The position numbers and the translations under genes were made by a program. From assembly GCA_022763115.1 (NCBI GenBank), contig JALEGJ010000020.1, positions 1-43,643 on the forward strand: a DNA stretch of 43,643 nucleotides, in the 5' to 3' direction. Of this stretch, positions 6,319 through 14,602 are shown piece after piece. This DNA is from Aquisalinus sp. (GTDB lineage: Bacteria > Pseudomonadota > Alphaproteobacteria > Caulobacterales > Parvularculaceae). Within the stretch, counting starts at the first letter, position 1, and the number at the start of each line of letters is the position of its first letter. The notes below the pieces were generated by a model that searched no databases, had not been told where the DNA came from, and saw only the letters and a program-made list of their open reading frames with translations.

Positions 6319-7383
6319 TCACCCCTGATCACGCCCAGCATGAGCCTCGAAGAACTCATCGCGTAGACTGACAGTCGACTCAACGCCCAGCTTGTCATAG
6401 CTCTTATCAAGCCATTGACGGGCTGAGGTACGACCGCGATCGCGCAATGACTTCAGGAATGTCCAATCAGTATTGTACTTCGTTGCAACTGATAAATCCT
6501 GCAGATACTGGTCAGCGCGGATATTATGAAAAAGAATATCCACGTAAGCGTCGCGAAATTCCTCTTTCAGCATATCCTTGCGAATAAGTTTCTGAACGAA
6601 TGATACTGCTCTCATCTCTTTTAACAGGGACGAATTGAAGGATATCTCGTTGACCCGGTTATGAATCTCGGCAGCAGTTTTCGGGATTTCCTGTCGCTCA
6701 ATCGGGTTAAGCATCACCACGAGAACGTCGCGACTCTCCCGGTCATAAAATAACGGCCACAAGGGCGGATTCCCGGTGAACCCACCATCCCAATAATGCT
6801 CGCCATCTATCTCCACAGCCTGATACAAATTCGGGAGGCAGGCGGAAGCCATTACCACATCAGCCGTCACCTCGCCCCTGCTGAAAACCTTGACCTTGCT
6901 GGTCCGCACATTGGTGGCAGAGATATAGAGTTTTGATGTGTTACCCGCGTGGAGCTGTTCGAAGTCCACATGTTGTTCGAGAATATCCTTGAGCGGATTG
7001 ATGTTCATGGGATTGAACTGATAAGGCGATACAGCATGAGTGAATGTCCCCATCATCAGATAGTGCGACCACTCCTTCATGTCCTGAAGGTGCGGAAACA
7101 TGTCATACATCACATCAGGCACGAACTGATCCCAGCTGAACTGGGCTCTCCCGATATCTTCCCAGAAATCATGCAGACTTTCACGCGCCTTTTCGGGGCC
7201 GCCAAGCGCCATACCATAACACATAACCGCCGCGTTCATGGCTCCTGCCGATGCGGCCGTAATACTGGAAAACTCGATGCGGCCATCTTCGAGCAGATAA
7301 TCAAGTATGCCCCAGGCGAACGCGCCATGGGCACCGCCACCCTGCAAGGCAATATCAATCAGCTTACTGTTAGACCCAGCCAC
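6319..7383 (-). CDS. Patatin-like phospholipase
   Basis: This 354-residue patatin-family lipid acyl hydrolase has the oxyanion loop GGGAHG (15-20), the nucleophile Ser45 in AASAG (Ala replaces the usual first Gly of G-x-S-x-G) and the catalytic Asp199 in WDGG. These form the Ser-Asp dyad. No signal peptide is seen, so it probably acts in the cytoplasm. The start is GTG, with GAGGA eight bases before it. It follows bdhA by 15 bases on the same strand, so the two are probably one transcript. A role in releasing acyl or hydroxyacyl chains from membrane or storage lipid is an inference from that pairing. Confidence 0.9.
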   Translation of the reverse strand: MAGSNSKLIDIALQGGGAHGAFAWGILDYLLEDGRIEFSSITAASAGAMNAAVMCYGMALGGPEKARESLHDFWEDIGRAQFSWDQFVPDVMYDMFPHLQDMKEWSHYLMMGTFTHAVSPYQFNPMNINPLKDILEQHVDFEQLHAGNTSKLYISATNVRTSKVKVFSRGEVTADVVMASACLPNLYQAVEIDGEHYWDGGFTGNPPLWPLFYDRESRDVLVVMLNPIERQEIPKTAAEIHNRVNEISFNSSLLKEMRAVSFVQKLIRKDMLKEEFRDAYVDILFHNIRADQYLQDLSVATKYNTDWTFLKSLRDRGRTSARQWLDKSYDKLGVESTVSLRDEFFEAHAGRDQG

Positions 7384-7398
7384 AGCAGTTTTCCTCGC

Positions 7399-8184
7399 TT
7401 ATTGCGCGACCCAGCCGCCATCAATGTTGAAAGAGGCCCCATTTGCTCCGGCACCAGCATCTGAACACAAGTAAACCATCAGGCCATTAAGCTGCTCATA
7501 GGTGATAAACTGCCGTGTTGGCTGGGCTTTCAACATCACCTCGTTCTTCACTTCTTCTTCTGTCATACCTCGCGCTTTGGCGGTGTCTGCTATTTGTCCT
7601 GCCACCAAGGGTGTTTCAACATATCCCGGACAAATAGCATTGCAGGTGATGCCATACTCAGCGACTTCGAGCGCAACCGTTTTGGTCAACCCAATTATAC
7701 CGTGCTTAGCTGCAACATACGCAGACTTGAAAGGGGATGCGACAAGGCCGTGCACAGAGGCAAGGTTGATGATACGGCCCGCACCCTGCTGTTTCATAAT
7801 CGGCACAGAATGTTTGATCGTGTGAAACGCGGATGAGAGATTGATGGCGATAATCGCGTCCCATTTATCATCGGGGAACTCTTCGACAGGGGATACTTTC
7901 TGTATACCCGCGTTATTGACAACAATATCTACACTGCCAAAAGTTTCGTGAGCCTCCGCAACCAAAGCGGCTATCTCCGCCGGTTTGGTCATGTCGGCAC
8001 CATTATAGATTGCCTTGACCCCATGAGCCTCGAGCGCCTGTCGGTGTTTCTCGATTTCTTCAGCGTCACCAAAGCCGTTCATCACAACATTCGCGCCTTC
8101 GCTTGCCAGGCCTTGCGCAAAACCGAGTCCGATACCGGAGGTGGATCCCGTTATGATTGCTGTTTTTCCCTGAAGTGCACTCAT
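7399..8184 (-). CDS. bdhA: 3-hydroxybutyrate dehydrogenase
   Basis: This 261-residue short-chain dehydrogenase has the NAD-binding TGSTSGIG (12-19), NNAG (90-93) and the catalytic Ser143, Tyr156 and Lys160 (SAYVAAK). The length and the stretches NLASVHGLVASPFKSAYVAA and GITCNAICPGYVETPLV are typical of D-3-hydroxybutyrate dehydrogenase, which oxidises D-3-hydroxybutyrate to acetoacetate with NAD. AGGAGA precedes the ATG. The 3-oxoacid CoA-transferase that would use its product lies 11 kb away in the same window. Confidence 0.9.
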   Translation of the reverse strand: MSALQGKTAIITGSTSGIGLGFAQGLASEGANVVMNGFGDAEEIEKHRQALEAHGVKAIYNGADMTKPAEIAALVAEAHETFGSVDIVVNNAGIQKVSPVEEFPDDKWDAIIAINLSSAFHTIKHSVPIMKQQGAGRIINLASVHGLVASPFKSAYVAAKHGIIGLTKTVALEVAEYGITCNAICPGYVETPLVAGQIADTAKARGMTEEEVKNEVMLKAQPTRQFITYEQLNGLMVYLCSDAGAGANGASFNIDGGWVAQ

Positions 8185-8496
8185 AGCTTTTATCTCCTGT
8201 CAGATTTTCATCTCGTGCCAGTCGTCCGACGACAGTCACGAATCGTCAGCCATGTAAGCGATTAAGCACGCACGGGGTGGAGTGCCAACACCTTGCTGCC
8301 ACATTTTGACTTCGCGGCGGCATACTATCCGGTATTCTTCCAATTATCGCAGCAAAAACAGAAGGATAGCCCCTCACGCTTTCGTGACTGAGTAGACCGC
8401 CAGATGCAGTCTTTTGGCCACAATTGAACTGTTTGCTGGAGGATGCGTTAGACAGACGCAACATACCAGAAAGGGATACATCCCGAGGAGTTTGAC
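8185..8496. other. 312-base divergent intergenic region
   Basis: This gap lies between bdhA (minus) and the glycine-zipper lipoprotein (plus). It holds the bdhA ribosome binding site, a 13-base palindrome at 8221-8233, and the lipoprotein's CGAGGAG site at its right end. I see no convincing open reading frame, no intrinsic terminator and no recognised RNA element in 8240-8480. Confidence 0.5.
8221..8233. promoter_or_regulatory. Palindrome upstream of bdhA
   Basis: GTCGTC-C-GACGAC is a perfect 13-base dyad 37 bases before the bdhA start. The position fits an operator overlapping the bdhA-patatin promoter. No regulator gene is adjacent. The left half, with two preceding bases, recurs as CCAGTCGTC just before scoA at 20339-20347, which may be chance. 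Confidence 0.35.
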
Positions 8497-8835
8497 ATGA
8501 AGAATTTCAAAACCACTGCTGCCATCGCTGCCATGGGCCTTCTCGCTGTAGGCTGTACACAAACAGGCAACATTGAACGCAATGCTGCAGGCGGTGCCGC
8601 TGCTGGCGCGCTGGTTGGTGCCATCATTGGTAACAATGTTGGCGATGGCGACGCGGAAACCGGCGCCGCGATTGGCGCAGTTGTAGGTGGTGCTGCGGGT
8701 GCCCAGCGCGGGCGCGAGATGGATCAGCGCCAACAAGGCCAACAACAGCTCTATTTTGATCAGCGGGCACAACGCTATTACTATGTTGATCAGTATGGGA
8801 ACACATACTGGCAGAACGGCGAGCGCCGCTCGTAA
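8497..8835 (+). CDS. Glycine-zipper lipoprotein
   Basis: This 112-residue outer membrane or periplasmic lipoprotein has the lipobox LLAVGC (lipidated Cys20). A double glycine zipper follows (about residues 30-68) with repeats such as AAGGAAAGALVGAIIG and GAAIGAVVGGAAGA. The C-terminal part is rich in Gln and Tyr (QQQLYFDQRAQRYYYVDQYG). Glycine-zipper lipoproteins of this kind (SlyB/OsmB/YMGG-like) are linked to envelope stability and stress. CGAGGAG lies seven bases before the ATG. It stands alone. Confidence 0.8.
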   Translation: MKNFKTTAAIAAMGLLAVGCTQTGNIERNAAGGAAAGALVGAIIGNNVGDGDAETGAAIGAVVGGAAGAQRGREMDQRQQGQQQLYFDQRAQRYYYVDQYGNTYWQNGERRS

Positions 8836-8859
8836 TCATCAACACTCTTTGACTGAAGC

Positions 8860-8885
8860 ATATGCCTCCCTAACGGGAGGTATAT
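8860..8885. terminator. Bidirectional hairpin between convergent genes
   Basis: ATATGCCTCCC (8860-8870) pairs with GGGAGGTATAT (8875-8885) around TAAC. All eleven positions pair, one of them G-U. It sits between the convergent lipoprotein gene and the small helical protein gene. The flanking bases are A/T-rich but have no long T run. Confidence 0.6.
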
Positions 8886-8887
8886 TG

Positions 8888-9298
8888 CTATTTCAGCAGG
8901 TCTTTCAGTGCTGGTACAGAATTAATGGCTTTGGCCATTACGTCTGGCCCGGCATTTTCAGAAATAAAATCCTTTACCACAGGCATCATATCTTGTGCCT
9001 GATCCATTGACAGACCGGTTTCCTTGAAGGCGGCCATCGCAGCCATGGCATCACCCATCTTGTTGCCACCGAGCATACCGCCCATTTTGCCCATCAATCC
9101 GCCAAGGCCGCCGCTTGCTCCCGGCTCATACTGGCTGGCCAGCTCTGCAGCACCAGGTATTTTTTCAAACAGGCTGCCAACGGCAGAGGGATCACCCTCC
9201 TTGTTGAGAAAGCCCATGACGACGCCAACCGCCCGACGTGCGATGCTTTCATCAATGCCAACCTTGCTGGCGATTTGCTGAATGAGTTGGTCAATCAT
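8888..9298 (-). CDS. Small helical protein, DUF2780-like
   Basis: This 136-residue protein has no signal peptide. An N-terminal helical block (MIDQLIQQIASKVGIDESIARRAV, 1-24) is followed by a flexible Gly/Met-rich stretch (about 60-82, GLGGLMGKMGGMLGG) and a C-terminal helical block (AINSVPALKDLLK). The layout resembles DUF2780/VcgC-type proteins of unknown function, recalled rather than searched. AGAGGAA precedes the ATG. It follows the FAD oxidase by 31 bases on the same strand and is probably co-transcribed with it. Confidence 0.65.
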   Translation of the reverse strand: MIDQLIQQIASKVGIDESIARRAVGVVMGFLNKEGDPSAVGSLFEKIPGAAELASQYEPGASGGLGGLMGKMGGMLGGNKMGDAMAAMAAFKETGLSMDQAQDMMPVVKDFISENAGPDVMAKAINSVPALKDLLK

Positions 9299-9329
9299 GT
9301 GAAGATTCCTCTTTTTGTATCTGCGCCTT

Positions 9330-10733
9330 TTACAGAAGTTTTCCGGGATTCATAATGCCTTTCGGGTCTAGCGCCTGCTTTATCGCCTGCATCATCGCCA
9401 TCTCTGTCGGTGATTTCCGCATTTTCAACTCGTCGCGCTTGAGGACGCCGATACCATGCTCGGCGGATATGGAGCCATCAAGGCTGGCAACAACATCATG
9501 TATAGCCCGTTGTAGCGCGGGTCGTCCTGCTTCAAAGGTCGACTGGTCTGCCCCTTCAGGCCCCAGAACATCGTAGTGAATATTGCCATCGCCCATATGA
9601 CCGAAGGCTATGATACGCCCATGCTCTGTATGCGCCTTGACCACCTCATCTGCCCTCTGCAAGAACGTGGGAATATGATGTATTGGAACAGAAATATCGC
9701 ATTTTACGGCACTAGCCGGATCACTGGCCATGGCAGGCGCTGCATTGTGGCGCAACTGCCATAGCTGTTCAGCCTGTGTTTCGTTTTCGGCGATCGTTGC
9801 ATCAAGCAACAAACCCCTCTCGAACGCGGCAGATAATCCATCTTCGATTATACCCCTGAGGCCGCCAGGGGTGCCGGCAGAGAACTCCATGAGAGCATAC
9901 CATGGCGCCCGGCTGTTAAGCGGCGATTTCAAGTTTGCAAACTGTGTACTGACCAGGTTGATGAGTTGTTGTGACATCAGCTCAAAACTGGTTGCGAGGC
10001 CTCCAGTCCTATCCTGCATCAATGCCATCAAATCAACAGCTGCCTGCGCCGTCGGCAAAGCCGCAAACGCAGTGGCCATTTCTCGCGGTTGCGGGAACAG
10101 TTTGAGTGTCGCTGCGGTAACAATACCCAGCGTGCCCTCCGCACCAATCAACAGGTGTTTCAGGTCATAACCGGTATTGTCCTTACGCAGCGCTTTGAGG
10201 CCATGCCAGATTTCTCCATTCGGCATGACAGCCTCAAGCCCCAGCACCAGGTCGCGCGTGTTGCCGTAGCGGATGACGTTGACCCCGCCTGCGTTAGTGG
10301 AAATGACACCGCCAATCTGGCATGTTCCCTCGGCACCAATAGATAATGGGAATAATCTGTCTGCTTCTTTTGCCACACCTTGTGCCTCAGCCAGCGTAAC
10401 ACCCGCCTCGACCGTCATGGCGTTATTCAACGGGGAGACTTCACGAATTTGCCGCAGACGCTTGAGGCTGATCAGGATCTCACCATGCGGCATCTGTCCG
10501 CCGACGAGGCCGGTATTTCCGCCCTGAGGGGTGATTCCTATGTCGTGCTGATGGCAGTAACTGACAATCCTTGCCACTTCTTGCGTGGTGCCGGGAGCCA
10601 GTAGCAAAGGGGACTCCCCTAGCCAGCGTTTGCGCCACTCTGTCAAATAAGACGCCTTGTCATCGTCCCGAATGAGGCCTTTGACATCCGTCAGCGACGA
10701 CAGTGCGGCAATATGATCAGGAGCAGACTGCAT
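9330..10733 (-). CDS. FAD-linked oxidase, GlcD / D-2-hydroxyacid dehydrogenase type
   Basis: This 467-residue PCMH-type flavoprotein has the FAD-binding blocks PQGGNTGLVGG (about 74-84), GTCQIGGVISTNAGG (about 135-149) and GAEGTLGIVT (about 197-206). A C-terminal FAD-oxidase domain ends with SAEHGIGVLKRDEL. Such enzymes oxidise D-2-hydroxyacids (D-lactate, glycolate, D-2-hydroxyglutarate) and pass electrons to a quinone or electron transfer flavoprotein. The substrate cannot be fixed, but the length fits D-2-hydroxyglutarate or D-lactate dehydrogenases. TTAGG precedes the ATG. It is third in a minus-strand run headed by sua5. Confidence 0.88.
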   Translation of the reverse strand: MQSAPDHIAALSSLTDVKGLIRDDDKASYLTEWRKRWLGESPLLLAPGTTQEVARIVSYCHQHDIGITPQGGNTGLVGGQMPHGEILISLKRLRQIREVSPLNNAMTVEAGVTLAEAQGVAKEADRLFPLSIGAEGTCQIGGVISTNAGGVNVIRYGNTRDLVLGLEAVMPNGEIWHGLKALRKDNTGYDLKHLLIGAEGTLGIVTAATLKLFPQPREMATAFAALPTAQAAVDLMALMQDRTGGLATSFELMSQQLINLVSTQFANLKSPLNSRAPWYALMEFSAGTPGGLRGIIEDGLSAAFERGLLLDATIAENETQAEQLWQLRHNAAPAMASDPASAVKCDISVPIHHIPTFLQRADEVVKAHTEHGRIIAFGHMGDGNIHYDVLGPEGADQSTFEAGRPALQRAIHDVVASLDGSISAEHGIGVLKRDELKMRKSPTEMAMMQAIKQALDPKGIMNPGKLL

Positions 10734-10792
10734 AAGTGCCTAACATGATAAAAGATTCCTCTCGGAAAAACCGTTTGCGCTGAAGATATGCT

Positions 10793-11686
10793 TTATTCTT
10801 CCAGCGCTTCCTTACGCTTGAAACTGATCAGGAACCGATCTGTTTTACGCCGCACATCAGGATCGAAAACAGGTTTTTCGTAATCATCTTCCGGATTGCG
10901 CAAAATATCGCTTTGTTTGTACACACCAAGGCCAGCCTGTTCTGCAAGGTCGATGATAATCGCCGGGTCAATGCGATGTGTCGTGCCGCCGCTGGTTTCC
11001 GGCGTTCCTGGAGCTGCTGCATGATCGAGAACAATAAGCTGCCCATTGGGCGTGAGCATATCTTTCAGTCGGGAGAATGTTTCCAGTGGATCTCCAAAAC
11101 CTTCCGGCTTGTTATCAGGCTGGAACCACAATTCATGTGGCCCAAGGATCCAGGTGATGATCTGGGCAGTTTCCGAATTGATGGGCACTTCATCGAAATC
11201 TGATTTCAGTACACGCACATTCCGCAGGCGGTTGTCGGCCAGGCGGTTGTCGGCCAGGCGGTTCGTCACCGCATCACCAAGGAAACTATCAAATTCAACA
11301 GGGTTTTGCATATAGACCACACCTGCAGGCTCAACAGCTCGCGAGAAAATTTCCGTGTAGTAGCCATCCCCGGCTTCAAGCTCCAGTACTGACCAGCCGC
11401 GCTGCAGGCCGATAAACTCCATGACCTCCAATGGCTTGCGCATAGGGTCAAGCGCGCGATCAGCTTCCGGCCTGTCTTCAGCAGCGAGAATAGCCGCATA
11501 ATCCGGCCTGTTTGCACGCGCCGCCGGGCTGAGCCCATCATCTGCTATAGTTTCTACATATTCAGCAACATCAGTGACAGAGTCCGCACCGCCGGAGGAT
11601 TCTGCTTGCGTGTTTTGATCGCCCTGCTCTGCGGTGCACGCGGCCAGCAAACCGAACAGCAGACCGGATGCTATCAGCTTCTTCAT
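10793..11686 (-). CDS. Lipoprotein with class I methyltransferase-like fold
   Basis: This 297-residue protein starts with a lipoprotein signal (lipobox LLAAC, Cys17) and a low-complexity acidic linker to about residue 50. A methyltransferase-like domain follows: motif I VLELEAGDGYYTEIF (about 100-114), IITWILGPHEL and LVVLDHAA-type strands. It resembles the predicted methyltransferases of COG4798. SAM is not known to be present outside the cytoplasm, so an anchored, exported methyltransferase-like protein is odd; it may bind another ligand or be inactive. A 15-base in-frame tandem repeat gives ADNRL repeats at about 144-154. AAGGAG precedes the ATG. Confidence 0.75.
   Translation of the reverse strand: MKKLIASGLLFGLLAACTAEQGDQNTQAESSGGADSVTDVAEYVETIADDGLSPAARANRPDYAAILAAEDRPEADRALDPMRKPLEVMEFIGLQRGWSVLELEAGDGYYTEIFSRAVEPAGVVYMQNPVEFDSFLGDAVTNRLADNRLADNRLRNVRVLKSDFDEVPINSETAQIITWILGPHELWFQPDNKPEGFGDPLETFSRLKDMLTPNGQLIVLDHAAAPGTPETSGGTTHRIDPAIIIDLAEQAGLGVYKQSDILRNPEDDYEKPVFDPDVRRKTDRFLISFKRKEALEE
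11226..11264 (-). repeat. 15-base in-frame tandem repeat in the lipoprotein gene
   Basis: CAGGCGGTTGTCGGC occurs at 11226-11240 and 11241-11255, followed by a nine-base partial copy at 11256-11264. The two full copies are identical. On the coding strand they give repeated Ala-Asp-Asn-Arg-Leu. As the unit is a multiple of three, copy-number change would not break the frame. Confidence 0.85.
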
Positions 11687-11747
11687 GAGATCACTCCTTT
11701 AACTGGGCGCAAAATAAGTTCGTCTGGGGATTTGTTCAACGGTTATA

Positions 11748-12695
11748 TCATGGCCTGGGCGCGGCAGCCCGGCGAAGCCGATCATTGATCGCAAGGCCAA
11801 GCCCCTCCTCCGGTATCGGGGCAACGGCGATCCGATCGCCCAGCGCATCCAGTTCGTGCAGGTGGTTGAAGAGGTTGGCTGCTGCTTCCGTGAGATCACT
11901 GCCAGGGCTGAGGTTGCGGGTAGCGGACACATTTTCCGGGGTCGGCCCAAAGGCCAGGAAAAGCTCTCCTGGCGAAGGCGTCAATGCATCAAGGCGCAGC
12001 CGGGCTTGTGGCGCATAATGGCTTTCCATCATGCCAGGCGCCTGGATTTCAGGCCATTGCGGCTTTTCAAGCCGTACTCCTGCAACCCTCTCGATGGCTT
12101 CAACCGATAGTCCACCGGGGCGCAGTAGATAAATCTGGCCACCTTCAACGCGGATGATGGTCGACTCAACGCCGATGTCGCACGGACCGGCATCAAGGAT
12201 GAGGTCCACTTTGTCAGAGAGTGTTTTTGCAGCGTGAGTCGCCCGTGTTGGGCTGATGCTGCCTGAACGATTGGCGCTTGGGGCTGCGAAAGGACGCCCC
12301 AAAGCAGCAAGAACAGCCTGTGCCGGGCCAGAAGCAGGGCAGCGCACGGCGACCGTATCGAGACCGGCTGACACGAGCCGGGAGAGCCTTGTGCCCGCCC
12401 GCCGGGGCAGAACAAGGGTCAGGGCACCGGGCCAGAATGCCGCGGCCAGCTTTTCGGCTAAAGGCGAGATTTCAGCCCATTCCCCAGCCATAGCAGCATT
12501 TTCGACGTGAATAATCAGGGGGTTAAAGGAGGGGCGCCCCTTGGCTTCAAAAATCCGCGCCACTGCGTTGTCGTTCGTTGCATCTGCTGCAAGGCCATAA
12601 ACGGTCTCGGTCGGCACAACGACAAGACCGCCCTGCGCCAGCAAATCGGCTGCTTTAAGGGCCATTTCCGGCGTATATGGTGCGAACTCGGTCAT
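11748..12695 (-). CDS. sua5: L-threonylcarbamoyladenylate synthase (Sua5 type)
   Basis: This 315-residue protein makes threonylcarbamoyl-AMP from threonine, bicarbonate and ATP, the first step of t6A synthesis at position 37 of ANN-reading tRNAs. The YrdC domain spans about 1-205 (PTETVYGLAADA, KGRPSFNPLI, PSANRSGSISPT, GVESTI). A linker with the conserved PGMMESHYAP and a C-terminal Sua5 domain follow, so this is the long Sua5 form rather than short TsaC. There is no good ribosome binding site; a six-codon reading frame (ATG GCC CAT GAA ATC GCT TAA) ends directly against the start codon. It diverges from the acyl-CoA dehydrogenase gene. Confidence 0.93.
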   Translation of the reverse strand: MTEFAPYTPEMALKAADLLAQGGLVVVPTETVYGLAADATNDNAVARIFEAKGRPSFNPLIIHVENAAMAGEWAEISPLAEKLAAAFWPGALTLVLPRRAGTRLSRLVSAGLDTVAVRCPASGPAQAVLAALGRPFAAPSANRSGSISPTRATHAAKTLSDKVDLILDAGPCDIGVESTIIRVEGGQIYLLRPGGLSVEAIERVAGVRLEKPQWPEIQAPGMMESHYAPQARLRLDALTPSPGELFLAFGPTPENVSATRNLSPGSDLTEAAANLFNHLHELDALGDRIAVAPIPEEGLGLAINDRLRRAAAPRP

Positions 12696-12786
12696 TTAAG
12701 CGATTTCATGGGCCATCACTGCATTGGGTGCTACAAAAATCTCTCACGACGCGCCATATAGTGCCCAGAATTAAAGGAGCGATGAC

Positions 12787-14586
12787 ATGACATACGCGAC
12801 GCCAGTGCGCGACATGCAATTTGTGCTGAACCACATGGTCGGGTTCGACGCCGTCAAGGAAACCGGCAAATTCGAGGACTTGAATGACGAACTTGTTGAA
12901 GCAGTGCTGGCGGAAGCCGGCAAGCTGGCGGATAATGTTGTCGCGCCCATGAACTGGCCACAGGACCAGCAAGGAGCCAAGCTGGAAAACGGGGTTGTGC
13001 GCACGCCTGATGGCTTCATAGAAGCCTATCAGCAATATGTCGAAGGCGGCTGGAACGCGCTTGCATTCCCGGAAGAGGTTGGCGGTCAGGGATTGCCGCA
13101 ATCCCTGGCGCTGACTGTTTCTGACGCCTTGTTCTCCGCCTGCATAACGTGGTCGCTTTGCACAACACTTACGACCGGGGCAGTGAAGGCCCTGCTTGCT
13201 TTTGGCACGGACGAGCAGAAAGAGCTCTATCTGCCAAAAATGGTTTCCGGCGAATGGACCGGCACCATGAACCTGACAGAACCCCATGCGGGCTCTGACC
13301 TTTCCAGCCTGCGAACCAAGGCTGAGCCTGTCGGCGACGGGCGCTACAAGATTACCGGCAACAAGATCTACATCTCGTTTGGTGAGCACGACATGGCAGA
13401 AAATATCTGCCACCTCGTTCTGGCACGGTTGCCAGACGCACCGGAAGGTACGCGCGGCATCTCGATGTTCCTTGTACCGAAGTTCCACGTGAATGACGAC
13501 GGCACCCTCGGTGCCCGCAATGACGTTAAGTGCACCGGGCTTGAAGAAAAACTTGGCCAGCATGGCGGGCCGACTTGCTCGATGGCTTATGGCGAGGCGG
13601 GCGAGTGCTACGGCACACTGGTCGGCAAGGAGAATGAAGGCCTGAAGAACATGTTCGTCATGATGAACGCCGCCCGGATTGATGTGGGCCAGCAGGGAGC
13701 CTCTGTGTCCGAGCGGGCATTCCAGGCTGCTCTCGCCTTCGCACAGGAGCGCAAGCAGGGTTACGCCTTTGGTGTTAAGTCCGGCGAGCCTGTAGATATT
13801 TATCAGCATCCGGATGTACGTCGAAATCTGTATACGATGCGGGCGCTAACAGACGCCTCCCGCGCCCTTTGCTATGCCGCAATGGTTGCGCACGATCTTT
13901 CCAAACATGCACCAGATGAAGAGGCCCGCAAGGTGGCGAAAGAGCGCGAAGAATTACTGACGCCAATTGCCAAATCATTTGCCACGGACCGCGCCAATGA
14001 AGTGACCTCCATCGGGGTGCAGGTACATGGCGGCATGGGGTTTGTTGAAGAGACCGGCGCTGCGCAGCATATGCGGGATATTCGCATTGCTGCCATTTAC
14101 GAGGGCACGAACGGCATTCAGGCGATTGATCTGATTGGCCGCAAGCTCGGCATGGGCGGAGGCAAGCTGGCGCGTGATTTCATTGCAGAAGTTCGGGAAA
14201 ATGTGACAGCGCTGGAGAATAGCAGCAACCCTGCCCTGCAGGCGATGAGCCGACGCCTCGGCGTCGCTGCCAACTCCCTGGAAACGACAACCGACTGGAT
14301 GATTGAGGCCATGGCTCGCAATCCTCAGGATGCGCTTGCTGGCGCTACACCGTATCAGGATCAGTTTGGCTACGTCGCTGGTGCGCATTATCTTGCACGC
14401 GGCGCGCTTGCAGCAGCTGACTTCGTTACAAATGGCGAAGGCGACAAAGCCTATTACGAGACCAAAATCGCAATCGCCAGGTTCTATGCTGACAATTTAC
14501 TGCCACGCGCTGAAGGCCTCGTACCATCTGTTACAGCAGGCGCTGACACGGTTGCCACGATGGAGCCTGAACTGTTGGCAAGCTGA
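12787..14586 (+). CDS. Acyl-CoA dehydrogenase with extra C-terminal domain
   Basis: This 599-residue flavoenzyme introduces a trans-2 double bond into an acyl-CoA and passes electrons to electron transfer flavoprotein. The N-terminal, middle (TMNLTEPHAGSDLSSL, about 160-175) and C-terminal dehydrogenase domains are present, with the catalytic base Glu439 in IYEGTNGIQA. The final ~120 residues form the extra domain of long acyl-CoA dehydrogenases, the group that includes DmdC (3-methylmercaptopropionyl-CoA dehydrogenase). No dmdB or dmdD gene is near, so the substrate is left open. AAAGGAG precedes the ATG at 12787. Confidence 0.92.
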   Translation: MTYATPVRDMQFVLNHMVGFDAVKETGKFEDLNDELVEAVLAEAGKLADNVVAPMNWPQDQQGAKLENGVVRTPDGFIEAYQQYVEGGWNALAFPEEVGGQGLPQSLALTVSDALFSACITWSLCTTLTTGAVKALLAFGTDEQKELYLPKMVSGEWTGTMNLTEPHAGSDLSSLRTKAEPVGDGRYKITGNKIYISFGEHDMAENICHLVLARLPDAPEGTRGISMFLVPKFHVNDDGTLGARNDVKCTGLEEKLGQHGGPTCSMAYGEAGECYGTLVGKENEGLKNMFVMMNAARIDVGQQGASVSERAFQAALAFAQERKQGYAFGVKSGEPVDIYQHPDVRRNLYTMRALTDASRALCYAAMVAHDLSKHAPDEEARKVAKEREELLTPIAKSFATDRANEVTSIGVQVHGGMGFVEETGAAQHMRDIRIAAIYEGTNGIQAIDLIGRKLGMGGGKLARDFIAEVRENVTALENSSNPALQAMSRRLGVAANSLETTTDWMIEAMARNPQDALAGATPYQDQFGYVAGAHYLARGALAAADFVTNGEGDKAYYETKIAIARFYADNLLPRAEGLVPSVTAGADTVATMEPELLAS

Positions 14587-14602
14587 TTTTTTTTCGCGCG
14601 AC

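Noticed and set aside
11226-11264. 15-base repeats as a CRISPR or mobile element remnant
   Set aside because: The copies are directly adjacent without spacers and in frame within a coding gene, so they are a simple coding tandem repeat.
12706-13809. Long minus-strand open frame opposite the acyl-CoA dehydrogenase
   Set aside because: It is antisense to a clear dehydrogenase. Its composition is rich in Arg, Cys and His, as expected of a shadow frame, and it has no ribosome binding site.
12787-14586. Naming the acyl-CoA dehydrogenase dmdC
   Set aside because: The domain layout fits, but the same layout occurs in many long acyl-CoA dehydrogenases, and no dmdB or dmdD is nearby.
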